64,000 bases of DNA from Bryum argenteum (GCA_037043015.1 CM073321.1:41994420-42058419); one strand, 5' to 3'. Shown: positions 43,717-55,970, counted from the stretch's first letter. Notes: a model not told the origin generated them from the letters alone. Translations and numbers: made by a program.

Positions 43717-44507
43717 AGTTGGAGCAAGTTGAAGCGGCTAATGTTCTGTAGGAGGAGGTAGAGGTGCCGATGTGCAATGAGGAGGCGGGGGCATATTCAA
43801 GACCATGAGCTCAACAGGTGGGTGGGATGATGTCGACGCGGGAGGCATTAGTGTAGAGGAGGCGGATGTCAACGGAGGAAGCACTGGAGAAGACAGAACG
43901 GCGGCACCAAGATTGACTCCGGTCCGGCTCTGCAACAACAACTGCATCTCTGACATCTGAGCCTGCAGTTGTTCCACTATCTTGTCCGACTCGGCTTGCT
44001 TTTGAGCTAACCTCCTGTTTTCGCCCTTCACCTCCTCCTTCTCTTGTGCCCGCCTGATTCTCTTCGCCCTCCTTTCCTCGTCCTTCTCCCAATATCCCTT
44101 TTCATACTTGACCCGCAAGCCGTTGGGGGCCGTCGTGATTTTGTACTCCACAGCGTCCGGATCTACGGGTTCCTCGTCATCCTCGTCCGATGAGTGCGGT
44201 TTATCGAACTCGTCATCGCTAGGAAGATGAATGATCTCTGAGGGACTCGGCACCCGTTCTTCAACGACTTGGGTCACAACTACATCGTCATCGCCACCCA
44301 CGACTTCGCGAGCCTGCGACTTGGGATTGTCTTGTCCGCCCTCGCCAGTCGGACGACCTGTCTGCCTACGCCTACGGGTCGCCTGGTTTACCCTCGCCTC
44401 TGAAATGACCTGTCTGCTGCTGCTTGCAGACTTTCCTCTCAGCCTTTGCTCGCGCATGGCCCTGTCTGCCCTTGCATGTGTGGTGACTTGACTGCTCACT
44501 GCGTCCC

Positions 44508-44951
44508 GATCGTCGAGTCGACGATCCGCTGCATCTTGGCCTTCACCACGATCCGTTCCATCATGCAGAGGCTCTATAGCCTGGTCCTGTTCCACGTGTT
44601 CTACCCCTGCACCGTCATGTCGGGTATCAGCATCCTGATCTTGTCTATCGTCGGCACAACGATCGACCCTTCCATCCCCTGCACCGGCTTGAAGAGGATT
44701 CACAACATCCTCTTCCACATCGTCGGCACGACGATTGACCCCTTTACCCCCCGCACCGGCTTGACGGAGGTCCAACACATCGTCCTGTGCAACGTCGCTC
44801 CAACGATCCACACTTTCAACCCCCTTGCCGCCTAGACGAAGATCTTGTACTTCATCCTGTACATCGTCGTCCCGACGATGTGACCCCTGCTCTTGTTCCG
44901 GGTCAGGACCAGGTTCCTTGACAGGCTCCGCAGCATCGCCGGACCGACGAT
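44508..44951. repeat. In-frame palindromes within coding repeats
   Basis: Copies of the 19-bp palindrome at 44508, 44645, 44718, 44791, 44862 and 44933 are 71-73 bases apart (the first gap is double) and coincide with a 24-codon protein repeat. They encode RRLDD, RCADD, RRADD, RWSD, RRDDD and RRSGD in the coiled-coil gene. Confidence 0.8.
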
Positions 44952-45613
44952 CCTCGACATTCTGAGAACCGACTTGGGCGACCAGACCATGCTGTCCCAC
45001 CTCTCGCAGCCAGATCGATGACGACATCATCTTGGACTGCATTGTCATGATAGGAATCATGCTCGCCTTGATCCTGTGAGGGCAATTCTTGATCTTCCAA
45101 GGGGTTGACCTGCAAATGCACATTACCGTCCGCTTGTTCATCGCCCTCCGAATCCTCGTCATCTAAACGATAGTTTCGTTGCGCCTCGTACTCAGAATCT
45201 ATCTCCATGTCGATGGGATTCTGAGATGAACCGGCCCCCTGGTCATCTATTGGTGCAAGGGGGAAAGCTCGCTCAAAATTCATCCTCGAGCAGACTCGGA
45301 ATGTGTTCGTCCCGTATTGATCAATGCCCTGGATGCCCGGATCATTGGAAACATGCGCTCCTACTTCTTCAGGTTGGCGCACTACTCCGAACCCACCTTC
45401 GACATGAGAGTTTAGATTCATCGGTGGCGATGGAGGAGAGTCGGAGTGCACTATTACGGGACCCCGCGTGACCGGACGAACAAAATCTTTCGAATACGGC
45501 GAGTTCCAGTGCATAAAATCGTTCATGTCAAGCCGTTCTGCAAGAGCCGAGATTTTGATTTCGCTCTTCACGTCGTCACGATCTACAAACCCATAGTAAT
45601 GAGCTCCGAACAT

Positions 45614-45753
45614 CTGGCATATACATGTAACACTGTTAGATCACATTATCGTCGAGCCGACAATAATTCACACTACTATGAAGCACAAAGTTGAAATAAA
45701 GCTCTGGGTATCGTCGACCCGACCATACCAAGGAATAGTATACGAGTGGTTAC
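45614..45753 (-). other. Intron 2 of the fusion gene, carrying two palindromes
   Basis: Donor AAG|GTAACC and acceptor TGCCAG|ATG. It contains 19-bp palindromes at 45646-45666 and 45709-45727, both slightly decayed. Confidence 0.7.
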
Positions 45754-47079
45754 CTTAGAAGCGAGGAGGAATTTCGCGCCCGCGTGAATGCCAATGACAT
45801 TCTCCTTCACTGACGCGCACGCGGCAAGTATCTTGAAGTAGAACTCTATGCGAAGCTCAGTCGGATACACCCGCCATTTTGCCTCTGTATTTCTGGCGGC
45901 CTCTATATAGTACAAGCGATTAGCTGGTGTGTCATACCTCTTTCTGACACACTTCTTCGCATCCTTCGCTATTTCACTTCCGTTCTTAAACAGGAAGAGA
46001 AGTGTCACGTCCGGTGCGGTCTTCCTATTGCTGACGTTGTCCAGCATTTCCGCCTTACTTGGTACGTACGTGGAGAGAGACGGCTCATACTGAGGGAGCT
46101 CTCTAGCTGCAAACTTCGATGCAACCTTCTGGTCTTCCTTTCCAGACAAGACCATCAGCCAGACGTTCGGCTCCGAGATCTTGGGCTCTAGATGATGCCG
46201 CAGATAGTCCAGGAATGGGTCAACGGCTCCGCTCGTCTCGGTCACTTGCGATTGTGGGACATTGCGCAAGTCGAGTAGTGCCAGATTCACCTCGCGTGCA
46301 GTGTAGGTGTAATGGCTGCTCGTGACTAAAGCCTTTGATTTGAAGTCTAGCCCTCTGATCTGCACACTCTCAAGAGGCTCTTTCGGGCGGTACTTCAGCG
46401 TCATGAACCTCCTGTACATGTACACCACCTCTGGATGCTGCTGCTCCCACTCGACCGCATTTTTTGTCTTTGCCCCGTTGCGGAGGCGCTTCCTGTAGTA
46501 CTCCGCGCTGGGATACGACAAGAGAAAATCCCAGCTCGCCGACGTGAACCGGTGCCTAATCTTCCACGCCTTTCATGTGGCGTCAATGGTGTCGCCGCCG
46601 CCGTCGATAAGCTTGAGGGAGGGCTTGATTGAAATGATATCCTCAAGCACAACTTTCTTGCGCTTCCTTCTCGCCACCCAGTCGACGCACGCAAGGTTGT
46701 CTGCCACAAGTACGAGAGATTTCCCAACAGTGACTTTCGGATATGGTGCAGTCCGTCCCGGAGTTTCCCCAAGTAGACGCCTTGGCATGATGGTGAAGTC
46801 TGTGTCGGTGAACCATCCGCATCGCCTGAAGAACTCGCGTTTCAGCTTGTTACTCTTGGACTTGTAGGTCTTCGTCTTGTTGAAAGGCAATTTCAAGACG
46901 GGGTCAATTAATTCGCCATCAGCATGCTTCTGAAGAAACCTTTCCCAATAGTCGAACTTGTGGTCCGGTAGGGTGATGATTTGAATCTCATTCTTCAGAT
47001 TGGCTGCGGACTTTATCTGTGCCCCATCCCCTGTTGGATTGATGTTCGGGTATCTCTCCGTCACAGCATCCGTGAAGCT

Positions 47080-47182
47080 CTGCGTACGTTAATTAGCTCA
47101 GGTTAGCATTGTGAAGTAAGGTGAACGTCAGCATAAGAGGTATCGTCGATGCAACGATAGCCACTTGAGATCGAAACGTTAC
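47080..47182 (-). other. Intron 1 of the fusion gene, carrying one palindrome
   Basis: Donor AAG|GTAACG and acceptor TACGCAG|AGC. It contains one palindrome at 47141-47159 (TATCGTCGATGCAACGATA). Confidence 0.7.
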
Positions 47183-48625
47183 CTTGAACCTGACAACGTT
47201 GAGCACCGCCTTACTACCCCTCGTGACCGCTTCCGAAAATACATCATTTGGCCGCTTTAGGGCTATCCAAATATTTCTACACGCCACTACCTGGTTTCCC
47301 CATGACGGTTGTGCATGATCCAGGTGGTTTGTGATGTTGTAGAATTTTGATATCCCTCGAAGTTTAGTTGCGTCCAATGTCCAGATGATGTAAGCGTTCC
47401 ATTTGCAGAGCTCTTTGCGCCGAACCTCTCCACATCCTTCTTTTTGGAGCTGTTTTGATGCCCAAACACTATGCTGCCCGTTGATGATCATGAACTTCCC
47501 GTCCTTGATCTCATCCCAATCTTCTGGCTTGTTCTTTAGCAGCTTCTCTTTGGAATCCACTGGAGTTAGGCAGATTTTCTGTCTCTGCTTGACATCGATC
47601 ATCTGGACAAGTTCTCTGGCGACTCCTTCAACCATGTCCTGCTGCAGCGTTCGGATAACATACTGATCCTTGGCCAGTATGCACTGATCGATATCTACCT
47701 CCATCGGGTTCATGTTCAGCAAAAAGCAGTCCTTGTGGTTATCCCAAAACTCCTTCTGTAAGTTTGCGGTTTTCTCGAACTCCTCCAGATTCTCATCAGA
47801 AGTACCAGCTCTAGCGGTCACGTTTGTCAATGCTGACCCTGAACTCCCCATAGTTTGAGTCGGTACTATTGCAATACTTGGTGCGGCTGAAGCGGGTTTC
47901 TTGCGCTTGCGGCTCGACCTAGCTCCACCTGTAGAAGGTGGAGCTCTCTTCCTACCCTCCGACCGAGGCTGACTCGGTGTTACTCCTTTGCCTGCAGATC
48001 CGGAAGGGGTGGACGCCAAATTTAGGCGTGAAATCGATGCACCCCGATTCGGCTGCACTGGTGTTCGTCGCGCAGCGGGTTCTGAGCACACGTTTGCCAG
48101 GGCGTATCGATCGAGTGTTTGGAAGATCCTCATGAGTCGATTTGCGATGGACTTTGCAGAGCCACATTGTCCGCTCACATATCCCAACTTGATGAACTCG
48201 ATATTCAGGGAGGCCATTTCGGTACCCTCAAAGTACGTCATGAGGTCCTGAATGTCAAAAATTCCATGCTCCTTTGTTGTATCAATGACAATAGAGTGGC
48301 AGTGATCTTGCTCGAATCCATTCTCGTCCACTGCACGGAGCACGATGACGATGTAGATGTCTCTGTGGCACTTGATGATGGTGACCTTCTCGTTGTGGTT
48401 CCACGGCAGATAAGTAGATGATCCGTTCGCCTTGTATCGAATGAACACAAAATTCTTGAATTTGTTGACTCCAAAATTCCATGTTTGAATATGGGGCCTG
48501 AACTGCCATAGATCTCCATACGTCTCGGCCATTTTTTCAAAAAATGGCTCGTCTCCCAATGGATTCACGAACGGCTCGAGGTGATGCAGGGTGACTTTGT
48601 ACTCATATGCTTCGACTTCCGCCAT

Positions 48626-50035
48626 TTTATCTTTCTACATCAGCGTCACGGATTTGAGTTAGACGTTTCGTCGCTATGCAATTAGCTCTGAGCTGATTCT
48701 AAGGTACCAATCGTCTCTGTTATCTATCAGAAAATGGAAGAGATGAATCAATTGGTTTATATATTATTTCCATTGACAACGGTGATAGAAGGACGTATGG
48801 ATCATCTTTTGCCATACTCCTACATGAATATCCGTCATGAATATAACGCTAGAAATTTGTTAATTCTGTCCTTTAGGTGGTCCTTTAGCTCCAACATAGC
48901 TACCTTCAAACTCGGTATTGTCGGTTCGACGATAGCTACGTCAATGTCTGTTCTATTGCTTGGCTTCAGCGTCATGAATCTAGTAAGAAACATGTATGTT
49001 CATGATCTAGAATGTTTTATTTTTTATTACAGTACCTCTCACGATTTATGAAGCGTTGTATCGTCGACCTGACGATAAGGCTACTAGTGGCCTTGCATTG
49101 TCAAACCGACGATGCGGCTTTTGAAGCCTTTACCGTCGACCCGACGATACAACTTATGCTCTCTCAACTTCATTTGAAATTTGCTTCTCAACTCTACTTC
49201 TCTCGATAGAAACAAGTATATCTAGAGAAACTTGTAAATCTAGTATGAATTCGGTAATATATTTAAATGTCTAACCGCCGGCTCGACGATTACTTTCTGT
49301 TCATGATCTATAATGTTTTATTTTTATTACAGTACCTCTCACGATTTATGAAGCGTTGTATCGTCGACCTGACGATAAGGCTACTAGTGGCCTTGCATTG
49401 TCAAACCGACGATGCGGCTTTTGAAGCCTTTACCGTCGACCCGACGATACAACTTATGCTCTCTCAACTTCATTTGAAATTTGCTTCTCAACTCTACTTC
49501 TCTCGATAGAAACAAGTATATCTAGAGAAACTTGTAAATCTAGTATGAATTCGGTAATATATTTAAATGTCTAACCGCCGGCTCGACGATTACTTTCTGT
49601 TCATGATCTATAATGTTTTATTTTTATTACAGTACCTCTCACGATTTATGAAGCGTTGTATCGTCGACACGACGATACGGATATAGTTGCCTTGTATCGT
49701 CGACCCGACGATAAGGCTACTAGTTGCCTTGCATTGTCAAACCGACGATGCGGCTTTTGAAGCCTTTACCGTCGACCCGACGATACAAGTTATGCTCAAT
49801 CAACTTTATTTGAGATTTGCTTCTCAACTCTACTTCTTTTACAGTATTCTTATCCTCCTTTCTTGTGCTGTATCGTCGACCCAACGATATGGGGATTTGA
49901 ACCCTTGTATCGTCGACCCGACGATACAGGCCACTGCTCTCTAAACTGTGTTTGGAGTTGGTGGCTTTTTGATTTTATTATTAATTTTCTCAATACTACA
50001 TTCTATTGGTCTATCGTCGGCCCGACGATACTACC
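48626..50035. repeat. Palindrome array TATCGTCG-NNN-CGACGATA upstream of the fusion gene
   Basis: Copies begin near 48916, 49059, 49096, 49131, 49272, 49359, 49396, 49431, 49572, 49659, 49695, 49733, 49768, 49871, 49908 and 50012. Perfect forms such as TATCGTCGACCCGACGATA occur at 49695 and 49908. Spacings cluster at 35-38 bases and their multiples. The block lies in the promoter and 5' region of the minus-strand fusion gene. Open frames through it are by-products of the repeats. Confidence 0.88.
48999..49845. repeat. 300-bp tandem repeat, about 2.7 copies
   Basis: Bases 49021-49320 and 49321-49620 are practically identical at an offset of 300. A third, diverged and partial copy runs from 49600 to about 49845. 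Each unit carries four palindromes of the 19-bp family. Confidence 0.92.
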
Positions 50036-50924
50036 ATAAGATAAAGTATCGACGGATTCCTAAACCCTAAACGTAATTCTAAAACGTGCGATACTAAAAA
50101 ACAGTAAAAACCATACCTGCTCTTGAATGCTAAACGCTCCTAAACCCTAATTGCTTCGACTGCCGAAGTGCTCCCGTATCGTCCGAACTCCTCCCGAATC
50201 GCACGAAGTGCTCCCTGATATTTGAGATGCCCATACGAGCAATTAACAAACGCATCGCATCTAATTGGCGAAGAATCCACAACAAATAATCCATCTCGAG
50301 CTAGTTGCATGAGCTGCGCAGAATGAAAAAGCGGCATCAATCAAGCCATTGTTTCTACAAAAAGAAACAATAAAGGATGAGGGTCGATCGATTGATTACC
50401 AAATTGGCTTTCGCAGCATTCAAATACGCCTCTAGAGTGCGATCGCAGAGAGAAGTCAACAAGAAACTAGCTGCCAATGCACACGCTAGCACACAATCAC
50501 CATCTCTTTGTGGCCTTCTAAATCACTTGCCTCTCCGCATCGTAAGTAAGCACTGCACAAAAGTACACATACTCAATCGGCTTCTCTCGTGGAAGAACCG
50601 CCGCTTTAAATAATTCTCTCCGAAAACCTAACGTGCCTTTTCCACTCTTAACAAAACACAGACAATCGTTTGCTATTCGAGCTTGAGACCTGGTGGTAGA
50701 AGGTCACAAGCGGCGCACACAAAACAAGCGGCGCACACGAAACAAGCGGTGCACACTAAACAAGCAACGCGCAGGCGGCGCAACACGGAGAAGGGAAGAC
50801 AGAAGGTGGCGGAGCAAAAAACGGAGCTGCGAAAAGAGCCGACGACGAAGAGCAAGACAACAAGAATGAAGTGGAAAGGCGGCGCAACGGGGTCATCATG
50901 CCCCCCATGATGGCCACCATGCCA
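50036..50924. other. Leader-like region with A/G-rich stretch
   Basis: It contains TAAACCCTAA words at 50065 and 50140. On the minus strand from about 50870 to 50690 it has a pyrimidine-rich sequence with threefold GTGTGCGCCGCTTGTTT-like repeats. It parallels the leader at 10.6-11.2 kb in the opposite orientation. No gene I can support. Confidence 0.4.
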
Positions 50925-50986
50925 TGAAATTATCATGTGCATGGGCATGGTCATGCATGACCATGCCCATGCACATGATAATTTCA
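50925..50986. repeat. Perfect 62-bp palindrome
   Basis: The centre is between 50955 and 50956. Every base from 50925 to 50986 pairs with its mirror partner; the inner part is GCATGGTCATGCATGACCATGC. It is built of CATG words and followed by an A-run. A decayed cousin is at 10594-10660. Confidence 0.95.
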
Positions 50987-52379
50987 AAAAAAAATTTAAA
51001 AAAATTAGAAAACATAATATATAAAATTAACAAATTAAAATTTTAGAAAATTTAGAATACCAAACAAATTAAAAGTTTACAAAATTTACAAAACTATTTA
51101 TAGATCTCAAAATTACGCTTATGGTTTTGCGTTTATTTATTTTCATTCTAAATTTTGTTAAGTGTTAGAAAATTAATTGCTTCGACGCTGATTTTAGTTT
51201 TTTACATTTGTGTTGTCAAATGTTTGTTGCTACTTAACCCTTAAACGCCCGAGCCTATTTTTAGCATGAAAGCACATTTCCATAGAAATCGTCATATATG
51301 AAAATCAAGAGAAGCTATTTAGATTTAAACCGTAGAAACTTGTAATAGACTTATCCAAGATCATGTGGACCAAAATTTGAGTCATAAGGCCTTCTAGATC
51401 GGGAGATCATAACATATTAATATAAAAAACAAACTGCAAAGTTTCATCATTTTCACTTCGAGGTGGAAATGCTACCAATATACCTATTGCAATGAAAAAA
51501 TCACCAACTAGAAAGATGTTCACCTTCATCTTAATAAATCCTTTACCCAACAAAAATTCATCAAAAAACTTTCTTAGCTCAAATAAAAGCTATGCAAAGT
51601 GCAAACAAAAATAGAATGAGCTCTATAGCTTCTTATACCCTCTTATATGCCTTTTAGCATGCCCTACTGTTGAGACGACCCATACTAAGTTGTGCAACTT
51701 ACGAGACATGAAGTTTGACTAGTTATCACCAAAAGACAAACATGAGATAGAAGCAAAGGGCGACATCTAATTTTGGCACGAAAAGGCGACAACAAGCCAA
51801 TACATGTATGTCAGCTAAAAATGAAAATAACTATTCGAATCAAGAAATATAGCCTTATGTAGAAAGAAAAAATAAAGCAAGGTATAAATGAACATTGAAT
51901 TTGGAATAAATAAGAACAGAGTGTTCATCTAAACTCTAAATTCTTTAGGCTTGTAAAGTTTTGGATGATTACAAATTGCCAAAATTTTATGATGATTACA
52001 AATTGCCAAAAGGTTGATGTAAGGTTCACATTTGGCACATCTCATACTTTATATGTTGCCAATTAATTTTTAGTTTGCATCCCACATGTATGCAATAACC
52101 ACAATGCATGCCAGTGTGTGGGGTTGCAAAAATGAAAGGTTTGGAACGCATTAAGAACAACGGTTTCGTTAAAAGTGCCAATTGAAATGTGCACTTTATT
52201 TTTGGATTAATTCTTAATATTATAATCACAATTTTTTGAATGTATATGCAACAAGTTAACATTTTGGTTTAGTTTCAATTCAAATAATATTGATTCCAAA
52301 TAATTCCAAAAAAAACCATGCTCATTGTATATTTGTCATGATTACATTGTATTTTAACTTTTAATCTATGAATCTTCAG
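50987..52379. other. AT-rich region, no gene
   Basis: Mostly AT-rich. TTAACCCTTAAACGCCCGAG near 51235 resembles the TIR of the MITE-like element at 13957, but I found no matching partner end. Nothing else seen. Confidence 0.35.
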
Positions 52380-54475
52380 TGGGAGAGCAATGTGCCTCAC
52401 TTAAGTAAAGCGCAAACCAAATTTCAAGTATTAAAATAGGAGATAAATCACATGACAAACCTCCATGGTTTAAGTTTGAATATTTTAACAATCCACAAAG
52501 GGAATACTATACATGCCTTGTCCCAAACTTGTTGGAGCATACATATATAAGTTGGAACATTATGAAATGGGGTGGGACATGTGCCTCACACAAGACCTAC
52601 TCTTTCCCTATTATATTATTAGTATTTAAGAGAAATGCAAACTATAGAGTCTAATAAACCAAAAGCCAATAGTGAAGAAAAGTCTAACTTATCTAAAAGT
52701 TGGAATGAATTAAATATTTGTTCAGTATACTCATACATGGCTATGAAGCAAATAATTGGATAATTGATAAGTTACTATCTTAATAAAGATACAATGAGTT
52801 TGTTTTTTAATATGAATCAACAAATATTCACAAGATTCCAAAGTAAGTCATATACACTATCATGTATTTTAACCAAGTATTCAAGCACTTGCAAAATCTC
52901 AAATTTCAAATAGCGGTGAGGCAAATATTCCAACTCTAAATTAGTTTTCAAGTAATACATAAAAAAGTGTGACACATGTTTCACCCTAAGAACCACATTT
53001 ACCATCAACAAGTTATATAACCCTTAATTGACATCACTGGCCGTGCAAAGGCGCCTCACTGACAAATTTGGTCCGCTCTGTCAATAAAGGGATAAGAAGG
53101 AGAGGAATATGTGCCTCACTCAATACCTACACTTTATGATTTTGGTCCAATCTCAATCAAAAGATGAGAATTAATAATCCTTTTAAAATTCATGAATAGT
53201 CAATTCCTACCCATCAACTCTGTTAGCAACTTAAATATTTTTGTAATTCAAGTATGTCATTGTTAAATATGACGCTTTGCAAGTACTAGTAGCAATACCA
53301 TTTTGCGTAATACATATACATGCTAAAGAACATTATCATTTTGTTGTAATAACTCGAGAGCTTTTTTCGATGTCACTTTATAGCCAAATGAATCAACTAG
53401 AATGCTCCAACAGATAAAAATTCCAAAGGGTATTGGAAAACCGCTATAAATTTCTCATATGAGAAATTAGACTAGGTTTTGATACATTGTACTTTGTCAT
53501 TTTATATTATGGACATCAAATATGTGAATTTTGAAGTAAGGGGTGAGAGACATGCCATACACCATGCTTCAAATCATGAAAATTGCAAGAGCTTGAAGGG
53601 GTATGACATATGCCTCACCCCAAAACCCACATCTTGAAAATTCCTACATAAGCTTCTTTATATAAACTAGTTTTGGGTACTAAATCTTTTAGACCACATA
53701 TTCCTCACATACTGTATTTCACATTTCAAAGAGTTTAAGTTGTTAAATGATTTCATAAAAAAGAACACTACATGAATTCTTGCATACCCAAAAGATTCAC
53801 ATTTTGTAAATCTAAATCTTATAAATCACAACTTATAACATTCAAAATTATTTCATATTGGAATGAGACATGTGCCTTACTGAAGCCAAATATTCTTGCA
53901 ATTTACATGTATTTAACAAGAGGGTGAGACACATGCCACACCCTTGCTCTAAGTTGAAACCAAAATAATTTGGAAAAAATTCACAAAAAAAATAAAATAT
54001 AAGTGTCTATCTTATTAATCTCATTCTTAAATCGCTCGAGAGGTATTATAGAATTACAATAAGATTTAATTAAAAGGTTATGAAATCAAAGTTAAAAATA
54101 AAATGCATTTAAAGTTAGACCAAGTGCCATTAATGCAAATATACATGAAAATTGATTAGAAGTTAGATCAACTAGATTAATGAACCAACAAGTAGTAAAA
54201 GGAACCTTATAGTTCCCATTTTGCTCTTAGAAAAAGGTGTCAAGGTAATGGATAAAATTGTGACATAAGTCTTTTTATATTACTGTATTACATATGTAGA
54301 GAAACCTAAACTTTTAAGAAATACATCAACCTAATGTAGCATATGTTTCACCACAAAAACCACAAAATATATATGAAATTTCATACAATTGAATTTCATA
54401 CTCGTGGTTTCATAAAATGAAATTCCTACAATTGTAACATTTGGGTGAGACACATGTCTCACCCGTACATTCTCC
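52380..54475. repeat. Spaced dyads of the GTGAGACACATGTCTCAC family
   Basis: GTGCCTCAC, GAGACATGTGCCTCAC and GGTGAGACACATGTCTCACC-like words recur near 52391, 52575, 52915, 52970, 53050, 53105, 53550, 53605, 53865, 53930 and 54450. Some are near-perfect palindromes. The surroundings are AT-rich and gene-poor. This is yet another palindrome family, inside the part of the 20-kb element that lacks the TATCGTCG family, so it probably marks a nested insertion. Confidence 0.6.
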
Positions 54476-55970
54476 TTTAAAAAAAAAAAGTGTAGAGACC
54501 CTTTGTGAAAGTGCTCCGGATGAGGTCCTTTACGGTCAAGTGTGACACCTTGTTCAGCCATTTTTCTACTGTAATAAACCGACGAGGTCCTTTTTCATCA
54601 AGTTTGTTTCGCTGTTCAGCAACTCCAAGTTAACACCGACCGATGATGAATTTGGCCTCGGTGAATGCTGCAGTACAATTCTTGTATTGGATTGCATGTA
54701 CATGAGAATTCTTTGAACTGGAAAAGTGATCCATGAGGAGCAGCTAGAAGAGCTAGATACCAATATTTGTCAAAGGTTTTTTTTGAAAAATAATTTAATA
54801 CGAGAGTAGGATCTAGGTTAAGAAACTAGAATGTTGATGAGACTAAGAGATATTTTATAAGAAGAAGATACTATGAACTTTCAAAGGCACATAAACAACT
54901 ATCTTTTAGTAGTCTGAATTTAAGTTATTATTTATTATAAAATAGAAATAATAGAGAAAATATCATAATTGTCTTATAAGAACTGTTAGAGAATTAGTTG
55001 AGAAAATTATGAAAAAAAAATCTAGTTACTTAAGTAATTGTACATGAATATAACTTGTAACATAATTGTAACATCCTAGGACATCTTCTATAGGTTTATA
55101 GTTTTGTATCCTGGTTGAGCTATTAGGTATTTAAGAGAGAAGAGTTTGAAAGCTTTTAATAATACACTCACTCTATAAGTCCAATCTAGAATAGGTTGTA
55201 CTATAAAACTACATAAATATGCACTTTACACAATAACACAATTCAAATAAAGTTATGAAATTTGAAACTCTATGTAAAGTCGCTAACTATTGCATTTAAG
55301 TTTGATTATGTAGTCTCGTATGTAAAGTTAGAATATTTTTTATAATATACATTTTACTCATAATTATTGTATTCTATGGTTGATATTCAACCTACATTAT
55401 GCTACTTTAAGTATTTACAAACGTTCTTCTAACGCCAAATTTTAACAATCATATGTTATATATTGTAAATGTAAAATGGTGAATCAGTGATAACAATATT
55501 AGAAAATTTTACATTCGTTAACACCAAACAAAAACATTTACTTATAATTACATTCATTACATTATCTTTTAGAACTTTATCAACTATTTAAGCAAAAAGC
55601 TTATAGCCTTTACTTTAAAAATCCTTACATTAAGTTTACTAACCCCTAAAACCTTAAGCATTGACCGTAAACCCTAAATTCTTAACCATAAAATCCTAAA
55701 CCTTAAACCCTTAAACTCTAACCCCTAAAACCAAAACCCCAAATCCTAAACCCTAAACCCTGAGGTTTTATTTTTGTAAGCCTTTAATTATGAATTTGTT
55801 CACAAAGCGGATTTTCATAGAGGATGCTATTTGGGACGTATATTCGTTACCTAAGATCCTGCTAATAAGTTCGTTACGAAAGTCGTGGGTTCTCATTTAT
55901 TAGCCGGATCTTATCTTGAATATGTCTTATACGAAGATCCGTTTGAACAATGACCGTTTGAATTTCATTT
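54476..55970. other. AT-rich region; possible small exon and telomere-like words
   Basis: At 54570-54485 the minus strand has an acceptor-like TTATTACAG followed by a short frame (VEKWLNKVSHLTVKDLIRST) before a GT. It could be a lone exon of an unknown protein, but nothing confirms it. CCTAAACCCTAAACCCT occurs at 55645-55765. Otherwise nothing. Confidence 0.25.

Larger units (their letters stand above)
43738..48625 (-). pseudogene. ParB/DGQHR-like, DNA methyltransferase-like, acidic coiled-coil fusion
   Basis: One minus-strand gene of three exons: 48625-47183, 47079-45754 and 45613-43738. Introns 47182-47080 and 45753-45614 are GT-AG and phase 0. The N-terminal domain (residues 1-170) is new to me. 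Residues about 375-395 read FMIINGQHSVWASKQL, like the NGQHR loop of ParB/DGQHR proteins. The junction of exons 2 and 3 reads VIGIHAGAKFLLASKMFGAH followed by YYGFVDRDD, placed like the AdoMet motif of amino-DNA methyltransferases; LALLDLRNVP may be the remnant of DPPY. Exon 3 continues with an acidic region, 24-residue repeats holding RRADDV-type peptides, and a coiled coil. A TGA (46575-46573) and a frame change near 45000 interrupt it. Bacterial ParB-methyltransferase fusions exist; a plant transposon version would be unusual. Catalysis looks doubtful. Confidence 0.55.

Noticed and set aside
44446-44835. A 129-codon plus-strand frame with repeated IVGTTIDP peptides
   Set aside because: Antisense reading of the coiled-coil gene repeats and their palindromes.
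46573-46575. TGA read as selenocysteine
   Set aside because: No reason from context, no SECIS-like element sought successfully, and similar TGA/TAG breaks occur in other dead genes here.
49012-49944. Plus-strand frames of 65-85 codons, repeated
   Set aside because: They are the 300-bp tandem repeat read through its palindromes, upstream of the fusion gene.
50683-50910. A 75-codon frame with repeated AAHTKQ peptide
   Set aside because: Made by a threefold short repeat in a leader-like region; no homologue recognised.
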